Part shown: positions 1 through 8,000 of the stretch, piece after piece | How positions within the stretch are numbered: position 1 is the stretch's first letter | Layout of the letters: every line of letters begins with the position of its first letter | Assembly (NCBI GenBank): GCA_029339195.1 | Contig: JAPTJF010000792.1 | Span: 1-13,358 of the forward strand | DNA length: 13,358 nucleotides | Direction: 5' to 3' | Source: Micractinium sp. NFX-FRZ | Taxonomy: Eukaryota > Chlorophyta > Trebouxiophyceae > Chlorellales > Chlorellaceae | Position numbers and translations under genes: made by a program | Notes under the pieces: generated by a model | Databases searched by the model: none | Told to the model about the DNA's origin: nothing | The model's input: only the letters and a program-made list of their open reading frames with translations

Positions 1-357
1 CGGCGGCGCCGGCGGTGGCGCGGGCGGCTGCGGGGGTTTGGGCGGGCTGGGCGGCGGGGGCGGCGGGGGTGACGGCGCGACCTTGAAGTTGCAGTCGCAG
101 CAGAGCAGGGGGCCGTCGCCTTGGTATGTCGCAGGCTCTGCTACTTCGCCAACCGCTGCACTGTCTCTGCAAAACCTGTTGCACTGCTGTTCGCTGGCAG
201 CTTGTGTGTCGCCAGGTTTGCACCCCGCTTGCGCGGCTGCTCCCTGCGGCTGTGCCAGCAGCAGCGCGCACGCCAGCAGGAGCAACGCTGCCGCCCGCGC
301 TGGCGGCGGCGGGGCGAGCCAGCGGCGGCAAAGCCTGCCTGGGCTGCGGGGCGACAT
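1..357 (-). CDS. Gene A: secreted six-Cys, proline-rich cell-surface protein, 3' part outside window
   Basis: Reading inward from the ATG at 357 gives 119 uninterrupted codons that leave the window at base 1, so the gene is partial. The product starts with an Arg-rich n-region, then a hydrophobic run (AAALLLLACALLLAQ) and a likely signal-peptidase site after GAAA-Q. A short cysteine-rich head follows with the order C, C, C, CC, C and the motif PLLCCDCN, and then a P-rich tract begins (APSPPPPPPPSPPKPP). The head aligns residue for residue with gene B upstream on the same strand (AEPATYQGDGPLLCCDCN against AEPAVYQGTGPLLCCDCN), so A and B are tandem paralogues. A lacks the intron that B has at the Gln-Gly junction. 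An in-frame ATG at 378 would add seven residues; I kept 357 because the signal peptide is more compact. Proline-rich secreted proteins with Cys-rich heads are typical of chlorophyte walls and matrix. The role here is inferred, and the C-terminus is unknown. Confidence 0.72.
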   Translation of the reverse strand, partial: MSPRSPGRLCRRWLAPPPPARAAALLLLACALLLAQPQGAAAQAGCKPGDTQAASEQQCNRFCRDSAAVGEVAEPATYQGDGPLLCCDCNFKVAPSPPPPPPPSPPKPPQPPAPPPAPP

Positions 358-746
358 GTGAGCTGGTATGCCCTGCATTTGGTGGGTATCCAGTTGTGAT
401 GCGTGTTTCCGGGTGGGCGAGGGGGTTCCTGGAGGGAAGAGCGAGAGTGCCTGGTCGGGGGCAGACGCCGCGCCAAGCTCTCCCGCGCTCATATGTTGGC
501 TTTAAGCCCTAGATCGCTGCTGTGACCCCACTGCAAGTGGCTGCGCAGCCTCCGAAAGCGGCCCACATGGCGCCCACATGGTGGTACAGGGCTCCCTATT
601 ACCTTTTAGATACAATTGAGGACGCTCCAGGCTATTAACTTACGTTTGAATCACTGCGCAAGGGCGTGGCTGTGAACAGTTTGGCCGCACTGCCGCGTGG
701 CGCGGTGTGAGGCAGCTGCCTGGAAGAATGCTTGGATTGTTGTACG
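358..746. other. Intergenic spacer between gene B 3' end and gene A start
   Basis: I find no supportable gene here. The stretch should contain the promoter and 5' UTR of gene A, read on the minus strand. Small visible elements are a short direct repeat gcccacatgg at 561-570 and 572-581, and an 11-bp palindrome ggctttaagcc at 498-508, whose AT-rich centre is the only weak TATA-like candidate about 140 bp before the gene A ATG. Neither is proven to be regulatory. Confidence 0.4.
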
Positions 747-751
747 TTACA
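747..751 (-). other. TGTAA polyadenylation signal of gene B
   Basis: TGTAA reads on the minus strand 120 nt past the stop codon of gene B (873..871). TGTAA is the standard chlorophyte near-upstream polyadenylation element, and the distance fits a short 3' UTR. It also supports the gene B model that ends at 871 rather than at the earlier in-frame stop at 1142. Confidence 0.6.
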
Positions 752-870
752 GGTAGCAGAGTGCACGGAGCGAGCGCGACAAGAAAGTGCAAGGCGTGAC
801 ACGAACTGCCAGCGAAATCCAGCGACAGCCGGCGCCGCCCAAGAGGCACCGTAACGACGCAGAGATGGAG

Positions 871-3800
871 CTATGGGGCATCCCTTGGCGGGTCTCTGGC
901 AGCCGGCTGGGGCTGCATGGCACGATCACGCGACGTCCTTCGCAGGAAGAAGATGAGCACTGCAGAGCAGGGCCATGAGACACAAGGGGGGCAGCTGGGG
1001 CAGGCAGGACCGGCAGTGTCACACCGGGCACGACGGGTGTTGCACAGCCGGCGAACGTTCCAACTCTGCTGCAAGCCGCCTGCCTGGGAGTAACGATAAC
1101 AGCCGAATCCCCGGGAAACAATGCAGGGTATCCACCTCCCTAGCAAGCAAGCGCACCTGCTGCGATGGCCAGCAGCACCGCTCCTCCAACGCTCAGACCG
1201 ACGATGAGGCCCACGTTGGGCCCGCCACCCAACTTGGCGGTGCCGCCTTGGTTACTGTCATCAGCAGAAGTTGAATTGAAGGTTGGGGTGTCTGTACCAA
1301 CATACAGGAGGCTGGCAGAGTCGACTGCAACGCCTGCAGGCAGGCGGGCAGGCAGGCAGGAAGGAGCGAGGGCGTGGCGGGCATGGAGGTTCAAATGCAG
1401 CATGTTGGGTTGCGGTGCGGCGCCTTGCAGCAGCAGGCCGGTCCAAACCAGAGCCATGGGGCGGGGGGGCGGGAAGCGTGGCAGTGCAGCCCCAGACGGT
1501 GCACGCTGAATTGCCCAACCGACCTGCTGCTTGCAGTTGCTGCGTGAGGCTGCCATTGGTGGAGGCCAGCTTCATGGCAGCTACCACCGCACCCACTTGG
1601 CTGGCGGGAACCAGGGAGTCGGCTGCAGCGCACAGGAGGCAGGCAACAGCAGCCGCGGGCAAGGGTAGGTGAGGATGAAAGTGGAGGGCGGGCAGGAAAG
1701 CAGATGCGTACCACAGAATGCAGCGTTGCTGCATGCTGCCTGATGACAGCTTCCAGCAAGCAACTGCCCCCCACCCCCCCACACAGTTTAGGGCACTCTT
1801 TACGAAACAAAGGCCCACCGAAGAAGAAGACGCCATTGGCATCAGGAGGGACGGGTGCTGAGTTGTTGGGGGCAGGGTACCAGGCAATGGGGAGAGGTGG
1901 GGGTGGGGGGGAAGGCGGAGGGGACGGGCTGGGCGGCGGCGGCGAGGGGCTGGGAGGGGGCGGCGAGGGGCTGGGGGGTGGCGGAGGCGAGGGGCTGGGT
2001 GGCGGCGGCGGTGGTGCTGGGCTGGGAGGTGGAGGTGGTGGCGGTGGCGAGGGGCTGGGAGGTGGCGGGGAGGGGCTGGGCGGCAGCGGCGGCACGGCTG
2101 CTGCTGGTCTAGCCTGCGCCAGCCTGCGCACGGCGCTGCTGCCTGCCTCTTGGTGCAGCAGGGTGCCTGCCAGCAGCAGGCGCCTGGTGGCTGCAGCAGG
2201 GCCAGGGGTGACAGGGGAGGAGCGGTAGCAGAGGTGAGGACTGAAAAGTGAGAGAGAAACACACGAACAGGGCAGATGCCTTGGGAGGGGTCCACGTTAT
2301 GATTGCAGATGTCGGGCAAAACAAGAGGCAACTGCATGTGTGGGCGGGCAGGCTAGCAAACACACAGGCAGCAGGCACGCGGTTGACCTGGCAGTGGCGG
2401 TGGCGGTGGCAGGCCGGGGGGAAGAGGGGGTGCCGGCGGGGGTGAGGGAGGGAGAGGGGGCAACGGGGGAGACGGGGGAGAGGGAGGGGACGGGGGAGGG
2501 CGAGGGGGGGATGGGGGGGAGGGCGGCAAGGGAGGGGAGGGAGGCGACGGCGGTGGCGGCGGCGAGGGTACCGGCATCTGTGGCACGCCGTCGGGCGTGG
2601 CGGGCTGCTGGCTGCGATACGCCCAGCTGGCGCCGGATAGGTTCCCCAGCACGCCCAGCATCGCGCTGAGCTGGCTGTCATTCATGGGGGAACTGGCTCC
2701 AGTAAGAGTCACGACGGTTTTCACCAGCTGCAGTAAGAGAAAGAAGAGGGCGCCTTGGTTCCATGCCTGAACTCAGCGTACTTTCAGACAGGCAACACGA
2801 GACGAGTTCAGGCGCCGTGGCACCGGTCTGCTAATCGCATGAGAGGCCGCTACAGGCCAGGGAGGCAGGGGGGCAGCACACCAGCACACACGCATTGTGG
2901 CTGTCAACCGCGGCTCATGCCAATAACGGTTCTTTCTGGGGCGGGCAGTGCACACGCTCAAACCCATGACAGCATGCAGTGCCAATCAGCCCAAACGGTT
3001 CCCGCATCCCCGTTGTTCCCTTCTTCCCAGCCAACTGCCAGAGACCTCCAGGCATGGGCCAGGCCAGGCCAGGCCTGCCTAAGAAAGGCCCGCCGTGCGG
3101 TTCTCACTAGCGGCGGCGGCGGAGGGGGCGGTGCTGCAGCAGGGGCAGGAGGGAAAGCAGGCAGCTGCAGCTGTTCAATGTGTGCTTTGATGCACCGCAG
3201 AGATGCCATCTAAGAATGGCGCCCAATGGCAAGCAAAGGGCACCACAGGTGGCACCACAGTTGTGCAGTGTGCATGGCATGGTCAGTGTGCAGACGCGTG
3301 CAGCCAGGCTGCCGGGGGCACTCACGTGGCAGGGGTGGAGGAGAGGGCGGGACAGGGGGCAGTGGAGGGGGCGGCAGAGGAGGAGGGGCAGGTGATGGCG
3401 GGAGGGGAGGCGGCAGCGGAGGAGGCAGCGGGGGCAAGGGTGGGGGCGGGGGCAGCGGGGGCGTCGGGGATGGCGGCGGTGGGGAGGGAGGCATCGGCGA
3501 CGGCGGTGGTGGGGAGGGAGGCGTTGGGAATGGGGGCGGCGGGGAGGGAGGCGTTGGGAATGGGGGCAGGGGCGAGGGTGGTGGTGGAAGTGGCGGCGTG
3601 GGAGAGGGTGGTGGGGGGTGCAAGGCAACTGGTCTTGGGGGTGGAGGTGGAGGTGGCACCGGCGATGGGAAAGGCAATGGTGGCGGGGGCAAGGCGGCTA
3701 CCAGCGGCGGCAGCAGGGTGGGAGGCGGAGGCAAAATCACGGCCGGTAGTGGAGGGGAAGGGGATGGCGGGGGCGGGGAGAGCTTGGGCGGCGGGAGAGA

Positions 3801-4488
3801 TGGGGAGGGCGGGGGCTGCAGCTGTGCAGTGGGAGGCTGAGGGGTGATTGCAGGCGGTGGTGGGGGCGACACGGCAAGGAGGGGCGGAGGCTGGGAAGCG
3901 ACCGGCGGAGGTTGCAGGGTGGCAGGTGGTGGAGGGGCCGTGCTTGGCTGCCCCGGTGGGGAAGGCGGAGGTTGAGGTGGCAAGGGTGGAGGGCCCGGAG
4001 GGGCAGGGGGAAGGGGCGGGGGCCGAGGGCGCGGCGGGGGTGGTGGCGGCGGGGAGGCTGCAAACCTCAAGTTGCAGTCGCAGCAGAGCAAGGGGCCCGT
4101 GCCTGTATGGGGAGTGGGGTGTACCGTTTCATGCGTTCATTACAGGGGCAGGTGCAAGGTAGGAAGCTTTCATGGGATGGATAGTCAACCACCAAACGAA
4201 GGAAGCCGTGTACCAACAAATCAGAGCCTCCCCTTCCCGACCCAGACCCGACGTGCCTTGATACACTGCAGGTTCGGCAGACTGTCCTGGCACGACAGCC
4301 GTCTGACAAAACTCTATGCACGCCTGCTCGCTGCTGGTTGGCACGTCGCCAGGGTTGCAGCCTGCGATGCCCTGCGCCGCAGCTCCGCACGGCAGCAGCA
4401 GGCACAACACCAACAGCAGCGCCGCCGCCGCCGCTGGCACAGTGGCGGCAACAGGCGCTGCCACCGGTTTCTGGCGTTTGATCTTCAT
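871..4488 (-). CDS. Gene B: single-pass membrane protein with six-Cys head, proline-rich stalks and split alpha/beta module
   Basis: Exons on the minus strand: 4488-4257, 4102-3326, 3133-3108, 2727-2388, 2190-1819, 1622-1524, 1333-1157 and 959-871. All phases agree and give about 703 residues. The exon 5 donor could instead be at 1804, adding five residues.

Seen in the product: a signal peptide (1-38, core AAAAALLLVLCLLL, cut near AAA-Q); a six-Cys head with PLLCCDCN (84-88); a Pro/Ser/Leu stalk of about 250 residues (95-345); an LVKTVVTLTG segment (346 on) with a SQLSAMLGVLGNL helix; a second Pro tract (about 400-458); a TRRLLLAG segment (460 on); a third Pro tract; a helix AVVAAMKLASTNGSLTQQ followed by VAVDSASLLYVG; a transmembrane helix (about 656-680) closed by FFLRR; and a 23-residue tail. 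The ATG at 4488 is chosen because it begins the signal peptide and the upstream open frame has no ATG.

This architecture recalls pherophorin-like and other chlorophyte surface proteins; I recognise no named family. Likely role (inferred): wall or matrix attachment, or surface sensing. Gene A is its tandem paralogue. Confidence 0.78.
3461..3570 (-). repeat. 30-bp tandem repeat coding a 10-residue Pro-rich unit in gene B
   Basis: Three well-matched 30-bp copies lie at 3481-3510, 3511-3540 and 3541-3570, each starting ggggagggag on the plus strand, with a diverged partial copy from 3461. On the coding strand each unit gives ten residues of the PPSPPPPFPT kind. The two copies at 3511-3570 are nearly identical, pointing to recent expansion by slippage or unequal exchange. 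The whole plus strand from about 3340 to 4060 is G-rich with many GGG runs. Confidence 0.8.
4103..4256 (-). other. Gene B intron 1: GC-AG intron absent from paralogue A, flanked by a direct repeat
   Basis: Joining CAAG (ending at 4257) to GCACGGG (starting at 4102) restores Gln-Gly-Thr-Gly-Pro-Leu-Leu, the same length as gene A at this place. The intron then starts GCACGT and ends ACAG. A GT donor four bases further in (4252) also keeps frame but inserts one extra residue relative to A. The heptamer AGGCACG occurs at both exon-intron borders, so 147 bp lie between two copies of it. A TGTAA also occurs on the minus strand inside the intron at 4144..4140. Confidence 0.65.
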
Positions 4489-4716
4489 TTCGTCAATGAA
4501 CGGCCTTCGCAATTTGTTGAGGAGCACAGGAGGGGTTGCAACGCTACATGTAGTGTCACCGCGGAGTGCCACGCCGCGCGTTGTGTAGCGGATTTGCTGG
4601 GGCTCTCAATTAAGAGAGATGCACTTCGACAGAAGGCAGCGGTCGCACTACCTTCCAATCTCCACCGTCCTCGCTGAGCTGGCCGGCAGCATCCCCCCAG
4701 ACAGGCATCTGGCATC
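4489..4716 (-). promoter_or_regulatory. Upstream region of gene B
   Basis: No gene is seen between the end of gene C and the gene B start. The part nearest B must hold its promoter and 5' UTR. Two small symmetrical elements are visible: a perfect 10-bp palindrome ctacatgtag at 4544-4553, 56 bp before the ATG, and an inverted repeat ctctc-aattaa-gagag at 4603-4618, about 115 bp before it, whose AT-rich loop is the only TATA-like patch. Assigning function to either is speculative. Confidence 0.35.
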
Positions 4717-4721
4717 TTACA
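4717..4721 (-). other. TGTAA polyadenylation signal of gene C
   Basis: TGTAA reads on the minus strand 108 nt after the gene C stop codon (4832..4830). The spacing is very like that seen for gene B, which supports both 3' ends. Confidence 0.6.
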
Positions 4722-4829
4722 GGCCTAGGGATGGGCTCACAAGGGATGGCTCACATGCTGTATACATGGTTTGATGGCATCCAAGCGTGTTCCAACATCA
4801 TATTGTGATCATGGTCTGTGTGCCCAGCA

Positions 4830-7753
4830 TCATTGGCTGCAGGCATGCTGCAGGCAGAGCAGGCGCATCCCGTTTGCCGCCGCTACCGCCGCCGCTGCCG
4901 CCAGCCCGTCAGGCAGCGATGCCTCTTGAAGGCCTGCCACTGCCGCCGCTTGCTGTGCCTCAGACTCACCACCAGCACACAGCAGCACCCTAGCGCATTG
5001 CTGGCGTGCCAGCAGAGCGGCGGCGCAGCTGAGCAGCCGCTGCAGGGAGGCAGTGCCACCGACGGCGGGTGCGGCTGCCAGCACGGCATGAAAGCCGGCA
5101 GGGAAGGCGCGCCGCACCTGCCGCTGCTGCTGCTGCAAGCTGCCTTCCTGCCCCACACCACCATCCGGCTGCTGCTGCTGCTGCTGCTCCTGATCCCATG
5201 CCAGCTGTGCCATTCGAAGCCTTTCAATGATAAAGTAAGGCCCGTTGCGCTGGGCGTTCCGCTGCAGCAGGCGAGCGGCGCGCGTGCTGCTGCCGGCCGC
5301 CACTGCCCGGCGGCACCACCGCAGCGCTGCCAGCGCACCAAGGGGTGCATCCCAGCTGCACAGCTCCAGTACATCTGCCCCCAGGAAGAGCACCGGGCAC
5401 TGCAGTACCGCCGATGCCAGACACTCTGCCGCAGCCCCCTGTGCTGCCGCTGCTGCCGCTGCGGCACCGTCAGCTGCTGCTGCCCGGCACCACAGCTGCA
5501 GCGGCGTACTGCCCAGCTGCAGACACACTTCCTCCAAATCCTCCTCCTGCTGCAGCCCCTGCTGCTTCTGCTGCTGGTGTGGCTTTCCTTGTGCTTGCCG
5601 CCCATCCGCCGCGCATGCCCCTCTGCAGGTGCTGCCAACGCTGCTGCTCCCGCCCGCCTGCCCGCCGGCTGCCCCGCTGGCATCACCGCCGTTGCCGCTG
5701 CTGCCAGCTTCCCCCCAAGGGGCTGGAGTGCCGGTGTAAGTGAACACTGCTTGGATGAAGCGCCGCTCCATTTGCTCCCCTTTCTTCCTGTTCTCCCGCA
5801 CCATCCCCATCTCCTGGGCGCTCTCGCAGCGGAAGCCCTGGGACTCAAACAGCCGCCGCACGCCATCCTGCATGGATGAGGAGTACAAGGATGAGGTACA
5901 AGGATGAGGTACAAGGAGCAGGTACAAGGACATGAGGGGACAAGTTCGAGTGGGAAGTCTGAACACCTAGGACCGCAGACTGCCTCGTGCCGCTTGTGCA
6001 GCCAGTGGGGCATGACGTGAGGTGTGCATGCAGCGAGGCAGCCAGCCCAGCCCGGCCGCCACGCACCTCTGTGAAGTAATAAGCCAGTGTGCCGTCCCAC
6101 CGCACGTAACAGTTGTCTGCCACGCGCTGCTGGCGGCCCTCGCCTGCCAGCCGGCTCTCAGCCAGGTCACCCGCTGCGTAGTCCCTGCAACCAATTCACA
6201 GCACGGCACAGCAGGGTTGCACACCACAGGTAACCACAGCGTAGCGCGCCACGTGGCGAGGCACCGGCCGCACAGTCCTCTTCAAACCACAGCACAGCAC
6301 AGCGCACCATTGCAGTTGATCTGATTGCCCGCGTTCATCTGCCCCTTCCTGCCCCTGCCTCCCACTCACCGGAACAGCAGTTGGCCGCCAGGGCGCAGCG
6401 TGCGGGCCACGGCGCGCAGCGCGCACGGCATGGCGTCCGGTCCCACAGCTGACAGGACAAAAATCATGGTGCACACATCGATGCTGCCAGCTGGCACGTT
6501 CGCGGTCAGGTCGTCCGCTGCGGCGGGCAGGCAGCCGAGTAAGCAGCAAAGGTGAGCACAGTTGGCACGGCTGGCAGGCGTGCTGTGCTATGCAGGTGGA
6601 CCGTGCTCCTGCCGCGGTTCCGCCCACCCCCACAGCCATGCGACCCATGAAAATGCATGAAACGCTCACAAATGCCTTGAATGGCTGCCAGGCTGCCTGC
6701 GTGGCCCGTCCCTCACACAGCACACACTCCCACACACACTCCCACACACAGCAAAGGCAGCAGCTGAGGGGCGGGAGCATTAAATCAGACAGGGGTCACC
6801 CACGAACACGGTTGGCCAACAACATGCATGCAGCGACTTAGCGGGTGGAAGCACATGCATGGGCCAGGTACCCACCTGTGATGTCGGCCACAAAGGCGTG
6901 CAGCCGGCTGGCAGCAGCGTAGCCCGCATACAGCGGGTGCTCGCGCACCAGGGCCACCGCCGAGGGGGCAAAGTCACAGGCGTAGAGCCGGACCGATGGG
7001 TTGAGCTCCAGCAGGGGGTAGGCTGAGTTGCCCACACCACAGCCCACCTGCACATATGGAGCGGCGGAGCGGCCGGCAGGTTGGGAGGGCGGCAGTGTGC
7101 GGCAGCAAGGTGTTGTGCGGGCGAGGGTGGGAGGAGCGGCGGCAGAGTGAATCGCAACAGAATGGCCTGCCTGCTGCCTGCACTTGTGCATGGGGCAGTA
7201 AAGGGGCGCACCTCGGCGCTGCTTGAACAGGCCGTGGGATCTCCGTCTGAACACTGCCAGAAACCGCCAGACACCTCGGCATACCCCCCCTCCACCGCTC
7301 TCTGGGCGGCTTGCCGGCAGCTGTACCAGCTACTGCTTGCCACGCGCTTGCAGCAACCCACTTTGAGTGCTGTCTATGCAGCAGCAGCTATGCCAGTAAC
7401 ACAACGCGTTCACATAGCGGCACACACTCGGACATCAATGGACCCACCTCCAGGGCAGTCTGGGCGGACAGCAGCTGCGGGAATTCGGCGGCAAAGTAGT
7501 GGCGGTCCTTGAAGAAGCGCGTCTTGTTGCGGCGGTAGAACAGGTCCCAGTACCACCCCGCCTCGCCCTCGTACTTGGCTGCGACGACAGGTGACGGGAA
7601 GAAGCTCCATGCTCAGCGCAAAGCGGGCTGGGGACTCTGAGCGGCGGCTGGCGGCAGGCGGCTGGCGGCAGCGGAATGCATGCTCGCGCTCCAGGCGGGC
7701 GCCGCATCACCTGCGAGCTCTCGCGGCACTAGCGGATCTTTGCACAGGTCCAT
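4830..7753 (-). CDS. Gene C: METTL2/6/8-type tRNA m3C methyltransferase fused to a degenerate methyltransferase-like domain
   Basis: Exons on the minus strand: 7753-7711, 7578-7448, 7047-6876, 6517-6370, 6184-6067 and 5867-4830. Phases agree throughout and give 549 residues.

Seen in the product: KYEGEAGWYWDLFY and RFFKDRHYFAAEFPQLL (16-48), the N-terminal hallmark of the METTL2/6/8 (yeast Trm140) family; the SAM motif LEVGCGVGNS (57-66); YACDFAPSAV; IFVLSAV; RPGGQLLFRDY (ending at 167); YVRWDGTLAYYFTE; and a family-type end near FIQAVFTYTG (250). Known family role: SAM-dependent 3-methylcytidine formation at C32 of tRNAs. A Gly/Gln-rich linker (251-315) leads to a second domain (about 316-549) with VLELCSWDAPLG and LLQRNAQRNG. 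This resembles the PF10294 lysine-methyltransferase fold found in the same place in plant TRM140-like fusions, but lacks a Gly-rich SAM loop.

The ATG at 7753 is the first in frame and opens directly into the conserved region. The start is divergent from gene D. Confidence 0.88.
5883..5936 (-). repeat. 13-bp tandem repeat in last intron of gene C
   Basis: Four head-to-tail copies of gtacaaggatgag (plus strand) lie at 5883, 5896, 5909 and 5922, the last two slightly diverged. On the gene C strand they fall just upstream of the acceptor of the final intron (intron 6066-5868) and form a CT-rich TTGTAC repeat that merges with the polypyrimidine tract. Confidence 0.85.
6717..6750. repeat. CA-rich simple repeat in gene C intron 3
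   Basis: An imperfect run of cacacactcc-like units sits inside the 358-bp intron 6875-6518 of gene C. Apart from this low-complexity stretch I see no gene or structured element in that intron, nor in the 400-bp intron 7447-7048. Confidence 0.7.
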
Positions 7754-8000
7754 GGCCTTTGTTGTGCAGGCAGCCGCTTCCACCAAAGTGCAGGGCTCTC
7801 AGTGTGAGCAATGGCGGGCCTGTAATGCAGCATGCACTCACAAGGCCTCCTGATGGATAATAATAGCCCAGCCCGCTGCAGGCTGCTTCTTCGCTCGTGC
7901 ATTGCCAAGTGGCACTGCGTGCAGCTCCTCTCGTTAGACCGCCTAATTACTGCCCTGCAATAAAATCGAATTTGTTCTTTGATTTCACAGCAACACGAAT
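7754..8000. promoter_or_regulatory. Divergent promoter / 5' UTR region shared by genes C and D
   Basis: Only 247 bp separate the ATGs of C (minus) and D (plus), so both promoters must lie here or overlap the neighbouring gene. The right half is the most AT-rich part of the window (7940-7990). It holds taaaat (7961-7966) and a pyrimidine run ending ttgatttcacag at 7990, ten bases before the D ATG. That run, with cctaattac upstream as a possible branch site, looks like a 3' splice site, so D may have an intron in its 5' UTR, with a possible donor gtgagc near 7804. Confidence 0.5.

Noticed and set aside
1140..1157. Gene B ending at the in-frame TAG (1142..1140), giving a tail-less, GPI-anchor-like C-terminus
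   Set aside because: A good donor (CAG|GTGCGC at 1156) precedes that stop, and an acceptor CTCTGCAG before 959 adds VLIFFLRRTSRDR in phase. This completes a normal transmembrane helix with a basic stop-transfer and brings the TGTAA to 120 nt. The GPI form remains possible through intron retention.
1261..2337. 358-codon minus-strand frame overlapping gene B
   Set aside because: It crosses two introns in the wrong frame for most of its length. Only its segment ADSLVPASQVG... (exon 6) is in the coding frame and is already used in gene B.
3203..3847. Plus-strand open frames coding Gly/Ala-rich proteins opposite gene B (also 1704-2228)
   Set aside because: They are antisense mirrors of the Pro-rich coding exons: poly-Pro codons give poly-Gly in reverse. 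The minus-strand frame has a signal peptide, conserved paralogy and phase-consistent splicing.
4818..5879. 353-codon plus-strand frame opposite gene C
   Set aside because: It is Cys/Leu/Pro low-complexity and antisense to the GCG/CAG-rich last exon of gene C. It has no recognisable domain, and gene C homology on the other strand is clear.
5883..5936. Short direct repeats as a CRISPR array
   Set aside because: The units are 13 bp, directly adjacent with no spacers, inside an intron of a eukaryotic gene.
4883..6100. 405-codon minus-strand frame overlapping gene C
   Set aside because: It is a shifted frame of the gene C last exon that runs through the intron and its 13-bp repeats. It lacks the family motifs.
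7821..7825. Plus-strand TGTAA as a polyadenylation signal
   Set aside because: No plus-strand gene ends upstream of it in the window. It lies in the C/D divergent region and is probably chance.
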